NCBI RefSeq assembly: GCF_023701525.1
Contig: NZ_JAMQAW010000011.1
Coordinates: forward strand, 22,809-86,808
Direction of reading: 5' to 3'
Source: Streptomyces albipurpureus
Lineage (GTDB): Bacteria; Actinomycetota; Actinomycetes; Streptomycetales; Streptomycetaceae
DNA length: 64,000 nt
Of the stretch, positions 53,925-63,116 are shown piece by piece. Both the position numbers and the translations under genes were made by a program. Numbering within the stretch: position 1 is the first letter of the stretch; each line of letters starts with the position of its first letter. The notes under the pieces were generated by a model, which ran no database searches, was not told where the DNA came from, and saw only the letters and a list, made by a program, of their open reading frames with translations.

Positions 53925-55837
53925 CCCCTACCGATCACGGCACCGCTCCCCTGGCGTCACCGACCGATGTGCTTCTCCCCGCGGCCGATACGGCAGGCAC
54001 CCGCCGAGCGGCACTGCGCCTGCTGCGGCTGAACCGCGGCCGAGCCCTCTGGGCGATCGTCCCCCTGGTGGCGAACACCCTCGCCGGTCTGGCCACTCCG
54101 CTGGTGCTCGGTCGCATGGTCGACGAGGTGGTCCGCCATGGCACGGACGCCCTCCCCACGCTCCATGTGCTGGGCGCGGTCCTGGCGGGGATCGCGGTTC
54201 TCCAGGCCCTGCTGGGGGCACTCAGCCACTATCTGGTGGTCCATGTCGGCGAGAGCATGGTCGCCGATCTCCGCGAGGACGTCCTCGACCGTGCGTTGCA
54301 CCTGCCGTCGAAGGAGGTGGAACGGTCAGGGCGCGGCGACCTGGTGGCCCGCATCACCGGAGACGTACGGGTCGTCACCGACGCGGCGTCCAACGCGGTG
54401 CCGATCTTTGTGACCGCGGCTCTGGGCGTCGTCCTCACCCTCGTCGGCCTCGGGACGCTCGACTGGCGTTTCGCCGTCGCGGCCCTTCTCGCGGCGCCGA
54501 TCCAACTGCGCGCCCTGATCTGGTACCTCGGCCGCTCCAAGCCGGTCTACCGGGCCGAGCGCACGGTCGAGGGCGAGCGCGCACAACGGCTTCTCGACGC
54601 ACTCGGGGCCGTCGACACCGTCACCGCCATGCGGCTCGGGCCCCGCCATCTGGACGCCATCGCGGACCGTTCCCATGCGGCCGTCCGGTACAGCTTGCGG
54701 GCGACCAGGCTGCGCACCCGGTTCTTCGGACGTCTCAATCTGGCCGAGTTGATCGGCCTGGCGGCCGTTCTCGCGCTCGGCTTCCACCTAGTGCGCGAGG
54801 GTGCGGTCACCATCGGTGAGGCAACGGCCGCCGCACTCTTCTTCCATCGCCTCTTCGACCCGATCGGCGCACTGCTCAGCGTCTTCGACGAACTCCAGGA
54901 GGCGGGGGCGGGATTGGCCCGCCTGGTCGGCGTGACCTTGCTGCCCCGAACTGCGGTACCGGCCGATCCACCGCGGCCCCGGGACAGTTCGCTGGCCCTC
55001 ACCGAGGTCTCCTACTCCCATCGGGAGGGAGTTGAGGTGCCGTCCGGGGTGAGCCTGAGCGTCGCGCCGGGCGAGCGGGTCGCGCTCGTCGGCACCACGG
55101 GGGCGGGCAAGTCGACCCTCGCACAGCTCATCGCCGGCGGGTACGAGCCCATGGCGGGGACCGTCCGCATCGGCGGCGTAGAGCCCCGGGAGATGGGACG
55201 GGCGGCCACTCGCCGCACGGTGGCGCTGGTCACCCAGGAGGTTCATGTGTTCGTCGGCACCCTCGCCGATGATCTGCGCCTGGCCAGCCCCGGGGCCGAT
55301 GACGCCGCACTGGACCGGGCGTTGCGGGCGGTCGGCGCGGACAGCTGGATCGACGCCCTGCCCGAGGGCCTGGACACCCTGGTCGGCGCGGGTGGCCACC
55401 CGCTCACCGCGCCGCAGGCCCAACAGCTGGCTCTGGCCAGGGTGCTGCTCCTCGACCCGCCGGTGGTGGTGCTCGATGAGGCGACCGCCGAGGCGGGCGG
55501 TGCGGGAGCCCGCGCCCTGGAGGCAGCGACCGAAGCGGTTCTGAAGGGGCGTACGGCGGTCCTGGTCGCCCATCGGCTGCACCAGGCCGCCACGGCCGAC
55601 CGCGTCGTGGTGATGGAGGAGGGTCGGATCGTCGAAGAGGGCGGTCATCGGGAGCTGCTCGCCGCACAGGGCCGATATGCCGGCCTCTGGGAAGCCTGGA
55701 CGGCACACCGCCCAACACCCGGGCACCCGACTACTGCCCCGCCGCCCCCTCGCACTCCTGAAAGCCCTCCTCAAAGCCCTCAAGGCCCTCGAAGCCCTCG
55801 AAGCCCTCGAAGCCCTCGTAACCCGAGTCCTCGATGA
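53921..55837 (+). CDS. heterodimeric ABC exporter subunit B (catalytic ATP site)
   Basis: A 638-residue partner whose ATG overlaps the subunit A stop (ATGA). Six TM helices precede a nucleotide-binding domain with perfect Walker A GTTGAGKST (391-399) and Walker B VVVLDEAT (Glu520). The signature is degenerate (LTAPQ, 495-499). The defects are exactly complementary to subunit A, so the pair has one competent and one dead ATP site. The last 30 residues are a Pro/Ser/Arg repeat (RSPRSPRSPRNPSPR) encoded by a 9-bp minisatellite that the opposing AraC gene also uses; the two genes overlap tail to tail by 107 bp. Confidence 0.9.
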   Translation: MTPTDHGTAPLASPTDVLLPAADTAGTRRAALRLLRLNRGRALWAIVPLVANTLAGLATPLVLGRMVDEVVRHGTDALPTLHVLGAVLAGIAVLQALLGALSHYLVVHVGESMVADLREDVLDRALHLPSKEVERSGRGDLVARITGDVRVVTDAASNAVPIFVTAALGVVLTLVGLGTLDWRFAVAALLAAPIQLRALIWYLGRSKPVYRAERTVEGERAQRLLDALGAVDTVTAMRLGPRHLDAIADRSHAAVRYSLRATRLRTRFFGRLNLAELIGLAAVLALGFHLVREGAVTIGEATAAALFFHRLFDPIGALLSVFDELQEAGAGLARLVGVTLLPRTAVPADPPRPRDSSLALTEVSYSHREGVEVPSGVSLSVAPGERVALVGTTGAGKSTLAQLIAGGYEPMAGTVRIGGVEPREMGRAATRRTVALVTQEVHVFVGTLADDLRLASPGADDAALDRALRAVGADSWIDALPEGLDTLVGAGGHPLTAPQAQQLALARVLLLDPPVVVLDEATAEAGGAGARALEAATEAVLKGRTAVLVAHRLHQAATADRVVVMEEGRIVEEGGHRELLAAQGRYAGLWEAWTAHRPTPGHPTTAPPPPRTPESPPQSPQGPRSPRSPRSPRNPSPR

Positions 55838-56615
55838 GGCCGAAGCACTCGCCGGGCGTCCGTCCGGTGACCCGACGGAACACCGCGACAAAGGCGCTCG
55901 GGGTGCCGTATCCCACCCGTCGGCCGACCACGGAGACCGGCAGTCCACCGGCCAGATAGGTCAGGGCCGCACGGATACGGAGCTGGGTGCGCCACTGCAC
56001 GAAGCTCATTCCGGTGTCGGCGGTGAAGACCCGGGTCAGGGTCCGGACCCCGCACCCGGAGAGCCGGGCGAAATCCGTGAGGCTCCGGGGGTCGGCAGGG
56101 TCGGCGATCAGTGCCTCGGCAACGACGAGCGCCCGAGGATCGGTGGGCATGGGCACTTCCACCGCGGCGATCTCCAGTGGCTGAAGCAGGTCGAAGGCGA
56201 CCTGCTCGGCCCGGTGCCGTGCGGCGAGGAGCATCCCGTACCGCCGCATGTGGAGCAGTATCTCGCGCAACGCAGCACAGACGGCGATCAGCCCCGGCCG
56301 TCCCCAGACCCCGGGTCGCGGGGATGCCGGGGTGAAGACCTCGGCCCGGAAGTAGGTGGTGTTGAAGTCCGCCCCCGGGCCGGTGGTGACCTCGTGCACC
56401 GCCCCCGCGGGAAGCCAGAGTCCCACGGTCGGTGGCACGGTCCACGAGACACCATCCACCACGGCCGTGACCGCGGACCCCGTGACACCCCACAGCAACT
56501 CATGGTCGAACGGATGGGTATGCGCTTCCCACGTTCGCCCCTGGGGATGCCGTTCACGGCGCATGCGTGATGTGGATATGCCGTACGGCGCACGGACCTC
56601 CCGCCGTGTGTCCAC
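55731..56615 (-). CDS. AraC family regulator, iron-box controlled
   Basis: A 294-residue AraC/XylS regulator. The N-terminal cupin-like sensor has AHTHPFDHELLWGVTGSA and VGLWLPAGAVHEVTTG; the C-terminal double HTH includes SLTDFARLSGCGVRTLTRVF and VGYGTPSAFVAVFRRVTGRT. I place the start at the GTG at 56615, preceded by GAGGAGGTGGAG. The ATG at 56675 lies inside an iron box and upstream of a TATAGT -10 element (56650-56655). The C-terminus is a repeated EGF tail encoded by the 9-bp minisatellite shared with the opposing exporter gene. It probably activates the siderophore locus when iron is scarce. Confidence 0.87.
   Translation of the reverse strand: MDTRREVRAPYGISTSRMRRERHPQGRTWEAHTHPFDHELLWGVTGSAVTAVVDGVSWTVPPTVGLWLPAGAVHEVTTGPGADFNTTYFRAEVFTPASPRPGVWGRPGLIAVCAALREILLHMRRYGMLLAARHRAEQVAFDLLQPLEIAAVEVPMPTDPRALVVAEALIADPADPRSLTDFARLSGCGVRTLTRVFTADTGMSFVQWRTQLRIRAALTYLAGGLPVSVVGRRVGYGTPSAFVAVFRRVTGRTPGECFGLIEDSGYEGFEGFEGFEGLEGFEEGFQECEGAAGQ
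55761..55817. repeat. 9-bp minisatellite in overlapping convergent genes
   Basis: GAAGCCCTC occurs three times exactly (55791, 55800, 55809), preceded in register by variants AAGGCCCTC (55782) and AAAGCCCTC (55773), with a further AAAGCCCTC at 55761. It encodes RSP repeats in the exporter and EGF repeats in the AraC protein on the other strand. Confidence 0.85.
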
Positions 56616-56662
56616 TCGCTCCACCTCCTCGACCGCCTGCCCGCGCAGCACTATAACGCGGC

Positions 56663-56681
56663 CGAGGTTAGGCATACCTCA
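56663..56681. promoter_or_regulatory. second iron box, upstream of the AraC gene
   Basis: On the minus strand TGAGGTATGCCTAACCTCG matches the iron-box consensus at most positions (GAGGT/TAACCTC arms). A TATAGT -10 element follows at 56650-56655, so a bound repressor would cover the -35 region. Confidence 0.6.
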
Positions 56682-56997
56682 CTCGATATGCCCCGTCGCT
56701 TGGGACCTCATGGGCAGGCCGAGCGCCCGAACGATCCCCTCGCGTCGTGCCGGTCATTGCCCGATGAGTAGTGACATCGTCTCTCGATAGAGCAGGGCAG
56801 AACGCAACAATCTTCTCAATCCACCCTCCTTGCGCCGGGCTGCCCGACGGTCCGCCACCAACCGGTTGCGGACAAGGGTCTCAGCACCCCGCATCCGCCC
56901 ACGGTGGACGGCGGGAACAACCAGGTGGGACGGATGGACGAACGGACGGGCCGGGTTGGCGTGGCGCCTGCGCGGCCCCGGAAGGAGGGCGGTCGCC

Positions 56998-58266
56998 ATG
57001 CCCCCGAACAGTGGAGCGTCGCCGGATGTGCTGGTGGTGGGAGCGGGCCTCGCCGGGCTCGCCTGTGCCCATGACCTGCTCCGGGCGGGGCTTGGTGTCC
57101 GGCTGGTCGAGGCCTCGGACGGGGTGGGGGGACGGATGCGTTCCGACCGCCACGAGGGCTTTGTCATCGACCGCGGTTTCCAGGTCTTCAACACCTCCTA
57201 TCCGCAGAGCAAGCAGCGACTGTCGCTGCCCGATCTGCTGCTGCGGCCCTTCACCCCAGGGGTGCTGGTCCACACCGAACAGGGCCGAATCCGGTTCAGC
57301 GACCCGACCCGAAAGCCCCGGCGGCCACTCGATCTGCTTCCAGGGCGCCTGGCGCCGGCCCGGGATCTGCTGGCGCTGGCAGTCCTCTCGGCGCGGGACA
57401 TGCTCGGTCCCGTGGGAACGCTCAAACGGGCTGAGGACCACACCACCCGGACCGCGCTCTCGGCCGCGGGTTTCTCCGAGGAGTTCATCGAGCGCTTCTT
57501 CCGCCCCTTCCTCTCCGGTGTCTTCCTGGAAGACGAGTTGGAGACCTCCAGCCGGGTCTTCCATCTGGTGTGGCGCAGCATGCTGCGCGGCACGCTCTGT
57601 CTGCCCGGACAGGGAATCGGCGCCGTCCCAGGGCAACTCGCCAGTGCGCTGCCCACCGACTCGGTGCGGTTGGAGTGTCCGGTCGACCGGCTCACCGACG
57701 AGGGTGTCCTGCTGGCATCGGGACATGAGCTCGGCGCGTCGGCCGTGGTGGTGGCGACGGGCCCCGGACCGGCGGCGGCGCTACTGCCCGGGCTCCCTGT
57801 CCCGCCCTACCGCGTGGTCACGACCTACTTCCACACCAGTTCGGCCCCACCGCTGGGCGAACCGACCCTGGTGACCGACTCCCGGCGCCGATTCCTGCAC
57901 ACCTGTGTGCTCAGCGAGGTCGTCCCGGGATACGCACCCGCGGGTCAGTCCCTGATCGCGACCTCCGTGCTCGGCGAGGACGAGCCCGGTCGGGAGACCC
58001 GGGTGCGCGAGGCGCTGGCGGAGGTCTATGCCACCGGGACGGCTACCAGGACGGCCAAGGGAACAGCGGGTTGGGAGTTGCTGACCGTACGCACCGTGCA
58101 CGATGCCCTGCCGGCGATGCCACCCCCGCAGCCGCTCAGCCGCTCGGCCCGGGTACGGCCGGGGCGCTATGTCTGCGGCGACCATCGGGCGACCGGCTCG
58201 GTCCAGGGTGCGTTGGCCTCGGGTGCCAGAGCGGCGCGGGCGGTGCTGCGCGACCTCGGACGCTGA
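56998..58266 (+). CDS. FAD-dependent amine oxidase-like oxidoreductase
   Basis: A 422-residue flavoprotein. The N-terminal dinucleotide fold reads VLVVGAGLAGLACAHDLLRA followed by EASDGVGGRMRSDRHEGFVID and GFQVFNTSYPQ, as in phytoene desaturase/monoamine-oxidase-like enzymes. The C-terminal FAD motif is GRYVCGDHRATGSVQGALAS. A middle block EEFIERFFRPFLSGVFLEDE is typical of a group found next to isoprenoid or lipid genes. GAAGGAGG precedes the ATG at 56998, whereas the frame is open to 56830. It stands alone and its substrate is unknown. Confidence 0.88.
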   Translation: MPPNSGASPDVLVVGAGLAGLACAHDLLRAGLGVRLVEASDGVGGRMRSDRHEGFVIDRGFQVFNTSYPQSKQRLSLPDLLLRPFTPGVLVHTEQGRIRFSDPTRKPRRPLDLLPGRLAPARDLLALAVLSARDMLGPVGTLKRAEDHTTRTALSAAGFSEEFIERFFRPFLSGVFLEDELETSSRVFHLVWRSMLRGTLCLPGQGIGAVPGQLASALPTDSVRLECPVDRLTDEGVLLASGHELGASAVVVATGPGPAAALLPGLPVPPYRVVTTYFHTSSAPPLGEPTLVTDSRRRFLHTCVLSEVVPGYAPAGQSLIATSVLGEDEPGRETRVREALAEVYATGTATRTAKGTAGWELLTVRTVHDALPAMPPPQPLSRSARVRPGRYVCGDHRATGSVQGALASGARAARAVLRDLGR

Positions 58267-58592
58267 GGGCGCGGAGGTGCGGGGGCGCCCGCCGCTGACA
58301 GAGCAGGGGAGTACCCCTCTCGCTGAGATGGGGTGGGCCCCACATCGCCCCCCGAGGGTTCCGCCCGGCTCAGGGCCTTGAGGGCCGCCCCCGGACAGCC
58401 ACTTGCACCCAAGTGCATCCAGACAGCCGGTAGGGAGAGAATCCAACAGCACCGGAGGGCTCGGTTCCCTGCGGTGCTTGACGACCGGTCGAGCACAGTC
58501 GACCGGATCACCGCGGTTCTCGCTGACTCGATGACTCGCCATGACCGAGATGGGTTTCGTTGGGGCAGGTGAACGTGACGACTCGGAGAACA
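58267..58592. other. 326-bp gap before the MMPL gene
   Basis: No gene or convincing RNA element. A CTGAGA hexamer at 58323-58328 recalls TPP riboswitches but the rest of that fold is absent. The MMPL promoter is expected in its right half. Confidence 0.4.
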
Positions 58593-60716
58593 ATGTCCAC
58601 CACACCACGTCGGGTCCGCTGGCTGATCCCCATCGTCTTGCTGATCGCCTGGCTCGGCATCGGCGGAGGGCTCGGGCCGTACGCGGGGAAGCTCGGTGAG
58701 GTCGCCACCAACGACCAGGCCGCCTTCCTGCCGCGGAGCGCGGAGTCCACCAAGGTGATCACGGCGCAACGCGCCTTTCGGCAGGATGAGACGGTGCCGG
58801 CCATTGTGGTCTGGACCGCCGATGACGGCGGCCCGCTGGGGGCGGCACAACGCGGCGCGGCCGACAGGGCGCTGGCGTCCCTGGCCCAGGACCCCGGCGT
58901 GGCGGGGCGGGTGTCCCCCGCGCTGGCCTCGCAGGACGGGCGGGCGCTCCAGGCAGTGGTCCAACTCCGCCCCGACCTCGATGACGAGTTGCCGACCGCA
59001 CTCGATCGGATTCGCGCCGCCGCCGAAGGTGTGCCCGGCGCCTCGGCCCAGGTGGCCGGCCCCGCCGCCGCTCAGGCTGACCTGTCCGAAGCCTTCGCCG
59101 GGATCGACGGCCTGCTCCTCGGTGTCGCCCTGATGGCCGTGCTGGTGATCCTGCTGTTGGTGTACCGCAGTGTGCTCCTGCCCCTGGTCATCATCCTGGG
59201 GTCCGTCTTCGCGCTGAGCCTCGCCTGTGCGATCGTCTATGTGCTCGCCGACCACGGTGTGGTGCGGGTCGACGGCCAGGTCCAGGGCATCCTGTCGATC
59301 CTCGTCATCGGTGCGGCGACCGACTACGCGCTGCTGCTGACCGCTCGCTACCGCGAGGAACTCGTCCTGTCCACGGACCGGTTCACGGCGGTACGGGCCG
59401 CACTGCGGCAGTCCACCGGCGCGATCGTCGCCAGTGCGGCCACCGTCGCCTTGGGCCTGCTCGCCCTGCTGATCAGCGATCTGACCAACAACCGGGCGTT
59501 GGGGCCGGTCGGCGCGATCGGCATTGTCTGCTCCGTACTGAGCACACTGACCTTTCTACCGGCTGCCCTGGTGCTGCTCGGCCGGGCCGCCTACTGGCCG
59601 GCGAAGCCTCCGTCCACCGACCGTGGGGAACGCGGCACCGGGATATGGCACCGGGTGGCGAAGCTGATCGACCAGGCACCCCGAAAGGTCTGGGCCGTCG
59701 CCCTGGTGGGCCTACTCGCCTGCGCGGCGTTCGCCCCCACGCTCACCTCGAAGGGCGTACCGCTGGACGAGATCTTCGTCAATGACGCTCCGTCCGTCGC
59801 CGCCCAGAGCACGCTTGCCCAGCACTTCCCCGGTGGATCAGGGAACCCCACCGTGGTCATCGCGGAGGCCGACCGCGCCGAGCAGGTGACCGAGGCGGCC
59901 CGGCGCACCGAAGGCGTGGCCTCGGCAGGGGCCCTGACGCGGGCCGCTCGCCCCGGCGGCGGCAAGCCCTTCGTCGTCGACGGCCGGGTCCGCATCGACG
60001 TCACGCTCCAGGACGCGGCGGACAGCGACGCGGCCAAAGCCACCGTGGCCAGGCTGCGCGACACACTGCACGCCGTGCCAGGCGCCGACGCCATCGTGGG
60101 CGGCTACACCGCCCAGCGGTACGACACCCAGAACACCGCGGAACGGGATCGTACGATCATCGTCCCCGTGGTCCTCGCCATCATCCTGGTCATCCTGACA
60201 GGGCTGTTGCGCTCCCTGGTGATGCCGGTACTCCTGGTGGCCACGGTGGCCCTGAATTTCGTGGCCACCCTCGGCGTCTCGGCGCTGGTCTTCGAGCATC
60301 TGCTCGGCTTCACCGGAACTGATCCGTCCGTGCCCCTCTACGGCTTCGTGTTCCTGGTGGCCCTCGGTGTGGACTACAACATCTTTCTGATGTCCCGCGT
60401 CCGTGAGGAGTCACTGCGCCACGGAGTGCGCCAGGGAGTCCTCCGCGGGCTTGTGGCCACCGGTGGAGTGATCACCTCAGCGGGGGTGGTTCTGGCGGCG
60501 ACCTTCGCGGCGCTCGGGGTGATCCCGCTGGCCTTCCTCGTCCAGATCGCCTTCATCGTCGCCTTCGGGGTACTGCTGGACACCTTGGTGGTCCGCTCAC
60601 TCCTGGTGCCGGCGCTGGTCCTGGACATCGGCCCGCCCGCCTGGTGGCCCGGGAAGCTGAGTCGGCGCCTTGAGGAAACCGACCACAGCGAGGACGAGCG
60701 CGCCCCGGCCGACTGA
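58593..60716 (+). CDS. MMPL/RND family transporter
   Basis: A 707-residue RND-superfamily membrane protein of the MMPL type with about eleven or twelve helices in two halves, each half with a long extracellular loop (about 35-180 and 395-530). Marks are VIGAATDYALLLTARYREEL in the first half and FLVALGVDYNIFLMSRVREE in the second, the D-Y pairs that carry the proton relay. Such proteins export lipids or hydrophobic compounds. GGAG lies 4 bp before the ATG at 58593; upstream GTGs lack this. No neighbouring regulator is on the same strand. Confidence 0.93.
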   Translation: MSTTPRRVRWLIPIVLLIAWLGIGGGLGPYAGKLGEVATNDQAAFLPRSAESTKVITAQRAFRQDETVPAIVVWTADDGGPLGAAQRGAADRALASLAQDPGVAGRVSPALASQDGRALQAVVQLRPDLDDELPTALDRIRAAAEGVPGASAQVAGPAAAQADLSEAFAGIDGLLLGVALMAVLVILLLVYRSVLLPLVIILGSVFALSLACAIVYVLADHGVVRVDGQVQGILSILVIGAATDYALLLTARYREELVLSTDRFTAVRAALRQSTGAIVASAATVALGLLALLISDLTNNRALGPVGAIGIVCSVLSTLTFLPAALVLLGRAAYWPAKPPSTDRGERGTGIWHRVAKLIDQAPRKVWAVALVGLLACAAFAPTLTSKGVPLDEIFVNDAPSVAAQSTLAQHFPGGSGNPTVVIAEADRAEQVTEAARRTEGVASAGALTRAARPGGGKPFVVDGRVRIDVTLQDAADSDAAKATVARLRDTLHAVPGADAIVGGYTAQRYDTQNTAERDRTIIVPVVLAIILVILTGLLRSLVMPVLLVATVALNFVATLGVSALVFEHLLGFTGTDPSVPLYGFVFLVALGVDYNIFLMSRVREESLRHGVRQGVLRGLVATGGVITSAGVVLAATFAALGVIPLAFLVQIAFIVAFGVLLDTLVVRSLLVPALVLDIGPPAWWPGKLSRRLEETDHSEDERAPAD

Positions 60717-61027
60717 GTACAACGAACCGGGCATGACGTTCAGCAGGCGCCGCAGAACGCCACGGTCAGCGTTGAGCAGCGCGCCATGACGTCACAGTCG
60801 GCGTTCGGCATGGGGAGCGCCCGTCGCGCCTGTCCCACTCACCCGGGGCGGGCGTCGCCCCCGCGGTCGGCGGAGAGTGCCATCGGCCGTGAGGGGCGCG
60901 CACCTTCGCCCTGCCGCCGGGTGACGCGTCTCCCGCCCGTGAAGCGATGGCCCCCTGGTGCATCAGCCCAGCCTGGAGAGCGCCCCGCCGATCTCGCCGG
61001 CCCCTGGAGTCATGGCCGCTCGGTGGG
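60717..61027. other. gap between convergent MMPL and aldo/keto reductase genes
   Basis: 311 bp with no recognised gene. Frames on both strands are GC artefacts, rich in Arg, Pro and Ala without domains. No clear terminator stem was found by eye. Confidence 0.35.
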
Positions 61028-62035
61028 TCAGCGCTCTGCCGGGTCGGTGGCGATGACGCTGTACGGGTACGGGAGGGGCTGGTCGCCGGCCTTGGTGAGG
61101 AGGGCTGCGTCGGCCGGGTCAAGGTCGATGCCGGCGGCGCCGAGGAGGTTTTCGAGTTGGTCGAGGGTGCGGGCGCCGACGATCGGGGCGGTGACGGTGG
61201 GGCGTCCGCCGAGCCAGGCGACGGCGACCTGGGCCGGGGTCAGCCCGCTTCGCTCCGACACCTCGAACAGGGCGTCCAGGACACGCCAGGTGCGCTCGTC
61301 CTGGTAGGCGCTCCAGGACTCGCCCCAACCGAGCCGTTCGGCGGTCTCCACCCGGCTGCCGGCTGGCGGGGCGGTGGCGCCGCGCCGGATCGAGCCGCTG
61401 AGCCAGCCGCCCCGCAGCGGGCTCCACGGAATGACTCCGAGGCCTTCGTGGCGGGCCACCTCGGTCAGTTCCCACTCGGTGGAGCGGTCCAGCAGGTTGT
61501 ACAGCGGCTGGAGGGCGGCGAAGCGCTCCCAGCCGTGCAGGCGGCTGAGGTCGAGGGCCTTCTGGAGCTGCCAGCCGGTGAAGTTGCTGGCCCCCAGGTA
61601 GCGGACCTTGCCGGACTTCACCAGGGTGTCCAGAGTGGAGAGGGTCTCCTCCAGCGGCGTCGCGGGGTCCCATGCGTGCACCTGGTACAGGTCGATGTGG
61701 TCGGTGCCGAGCCGGCGCAGGCTGGCCTCCACGCCGGCTATCAGGTGGTTGCGGCCCAGGCCCCGGTCATTGGGGCTTTCGCCGGTGCCGTAGCGGACCT
61801 TGGTGGCGATCACCAGGTCGTCGCGGCGGCGCTGCTTCAGCCATCGGCCGAGGATCTCCTCGGAGGCGCCCGCCGAGTAGATGTCGGCGGTGTCGATGAA
61901 GTTGCCGCCGGCCTCCGTGAAGCGGTCCAGGATGGCGTGAGACTCCGGTTCGGCGCTCTCGCGTCCGAACGTCATTGCGCCCAGGCAGAGTTCACTGACC
62001 ACCAGGCCGGTCGATCCCAGAAAGCGATGACGCAT
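61028..62035 (-). CDS. aldo/keto reductase
   Basis: A 335-residue NADPH-dependent AKR of the yakc/Kv-beta-like type. The catalytic tetrad is visible: Asp and Tyr in NFIDTADIYSAG, Lys in LVIATKVRYG and His in YQVHAWDP. The cofactor-binding end reads VAPIVGAR-type (TVTAPIVGARTLDQLENLL). GAGAGGAC precedes the ATG. It lies 58 bp downstream of the EEP-family gene on the same strand and may be co-transcribed. The physiological substrate is unknown. Confidence 0.92.
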   Translation of the reverse strand: MRHRFLGSTGLVVSELCLGAMTFGRESAEPESHAILDRFTEAGGNFIDTADIYSAGASEEILGRWLKQRRRDDLVIATKVRYGTGESPNDRGLGRNHLIAGVEASLRRLGTDHIDLYQVHAWDPATPLEETLSTLDTLVKSGKVRYLGASNFTGWQLQKALDLSRLHGWERFAALQPLYNLLDRSTEWELTEVARHEGLGVIPWSPLRGGWLSGSIRRGATAPPAGSRVETAERLGWGESWSAYQDERTWRVLDALFEVSERSGLTPAQVAVAWLGGRPTVTAPIVGARTLDQLENLLGAAGIDLDPADAALLTKAGDQPLPYPYSVIATDPAER

Positions 62036-62093
62036 CGTAAGTCCTCTCGGTAGTTCGGGTTCGCAGCGCGCAGGAGTGCGGACCAGGAGTGGG

Positions 62094-63116
62094 TCAGCAG
62101 GATGGCCGGGGTGCGCCGTCCAGGGTGACGGTCACCTCCTGGACGCAGTGGTCGGACAGGTCCCCGGGGTCGCGGAACCGGTAGGTGTGCACACGCGCGC
62201 CGGGCGTGGTCAGCACCCAGTCAAGCCGCCACCACCGCATACCCGGGCGCGGCTGCCAGGAAGCAGGATACAGACGGCCTGTCATATGCACGGTGTCTGC
62301 GCCGAGTTGTGTGATGCGGCGAGCGTCTCCCATGGCCGGGGTGGTGTTGAAGTCGCCGGCGATCAGGGCCGGGTGCGGGCAGTCGGCGACGTCCGATGCC
62401 AGCCCCCGGTACTCCCGCTCGCGGTCGGCGGCCCGGGAGCGTACCGCCCGGTAGAACTCGGCCCGCAGCGGGCTGAGCAATCGCAACTGGACGGGAATGT
62501 GCACATTGAAGGTGGCGAGCACTCCCCCGCCCGGCAGCCTCAGGTCGACCCGTAGGGTGCGTTGGGCGGCGGTCCCAACGACCTCCGCGACCGGCAGTCG
62601 CGACATGGTGACCAGCCCCCGGGCGATGACGATCCCGTACTCGGGGAAAGTGGCGCGCAGCCTTGCCTCCTCGTTGATCAGCGCATAGGTGCCGTCGAAC
62701 CGGTCGTGGTGGTGCTCCTGCAACAGGTAGACGTCGGCGTTGAGTTGCCGCAGAAAGGGGTAGAACCGTTCCGGATCGGTCCGCTGGCACCAGTGTTGGG
62801 TGTTCCAGGAGACCAGTCGCAGCGCCTCGCCCGGTGGGGCGGGGCGCGGCCCGCGTCGCGGCCGGGGCAGCAGCAGCCCGCTCTGGCCCACGCCGGCGAC
62901 CAGGGCTACGGCGGCCAGCGCGGCGGCGCCCAGACCCGCCGACCCGCCCGCCGTGAGGCCGAGCGCGCCGAGCAGGACGGGCACCGCCACGAAGAGCGGC
63001 GGTGGCGCCAGCGAGGGGAGCAGCCAGCCCCACCACCGTCCGTTGAGGAGCAGGTGGGCGAGCAGGTAGGCGGACCACAGGACGGCTGCCCACAGGACGA
63101 GTGCGCCGATCGTCAC
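62094..63116 (-). CDS. membrane-anchored endonuclease/exonuclease/phosphatase-family protein
   Basis: A 340-residue protein with three N-terminal hydrophobic segments (about 1-80) and an EEP domain: LRLVSWNTQHW, VYLLQEHHHDRFD (catalytic Glu), ATFNVHIPVQLRLL, LIAGDFNTTPAMGD, LDWVLTT and SDHCVQEV. The layout resembles the actinobacterial group of membrane EEP proteins rather than secreted nucleases. The GTG start overlaps the glycosyltransferase stop (GTGA at 63113-63116), so the two act together, perhaps in cell-envelope lipid or glycan processing. This is the third EEP-family gene of the window. Confidence 0.87.
   Translation of the reverse strand: MTIGALVLWAAVLWSAYLLAHLLLNGRWWGWLLPSLAPPPLFVAVPVLLGALGLTAGGSAGLGAAALAAVALVAGVGQSGLLLPRPRRGPRPAPPGEALRLVSWNTQHWCQRTDPERFYPFLRQLNADVYLLQEHHHDRFDGTYALINEEARLRATFPEYGIVIARGLVTMSRLPVAEVVGTAAQRTLRVDLRLPGGGVLATFNVHIPVQLRLLSPLRAEFYRAVRSRAADREREYRGLASDVADCPHPALIAGDFNTTPAMGDARRITQLGADTVHMTGRLYPASWQPRPGMRWWRLDWVLTTPGARVHTYRFRDPGDLSDHCVQEVTVTLDGAPRPSC

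Noticed and set aside
58318..58380. TPP riboswitch suggested by a CTGAGA hexamer before the MMPL gene
   Set aside because: The ACCTGAT and GGG-purine elements and the conserved stems are absent, and the downstream gene has no thiamine link.
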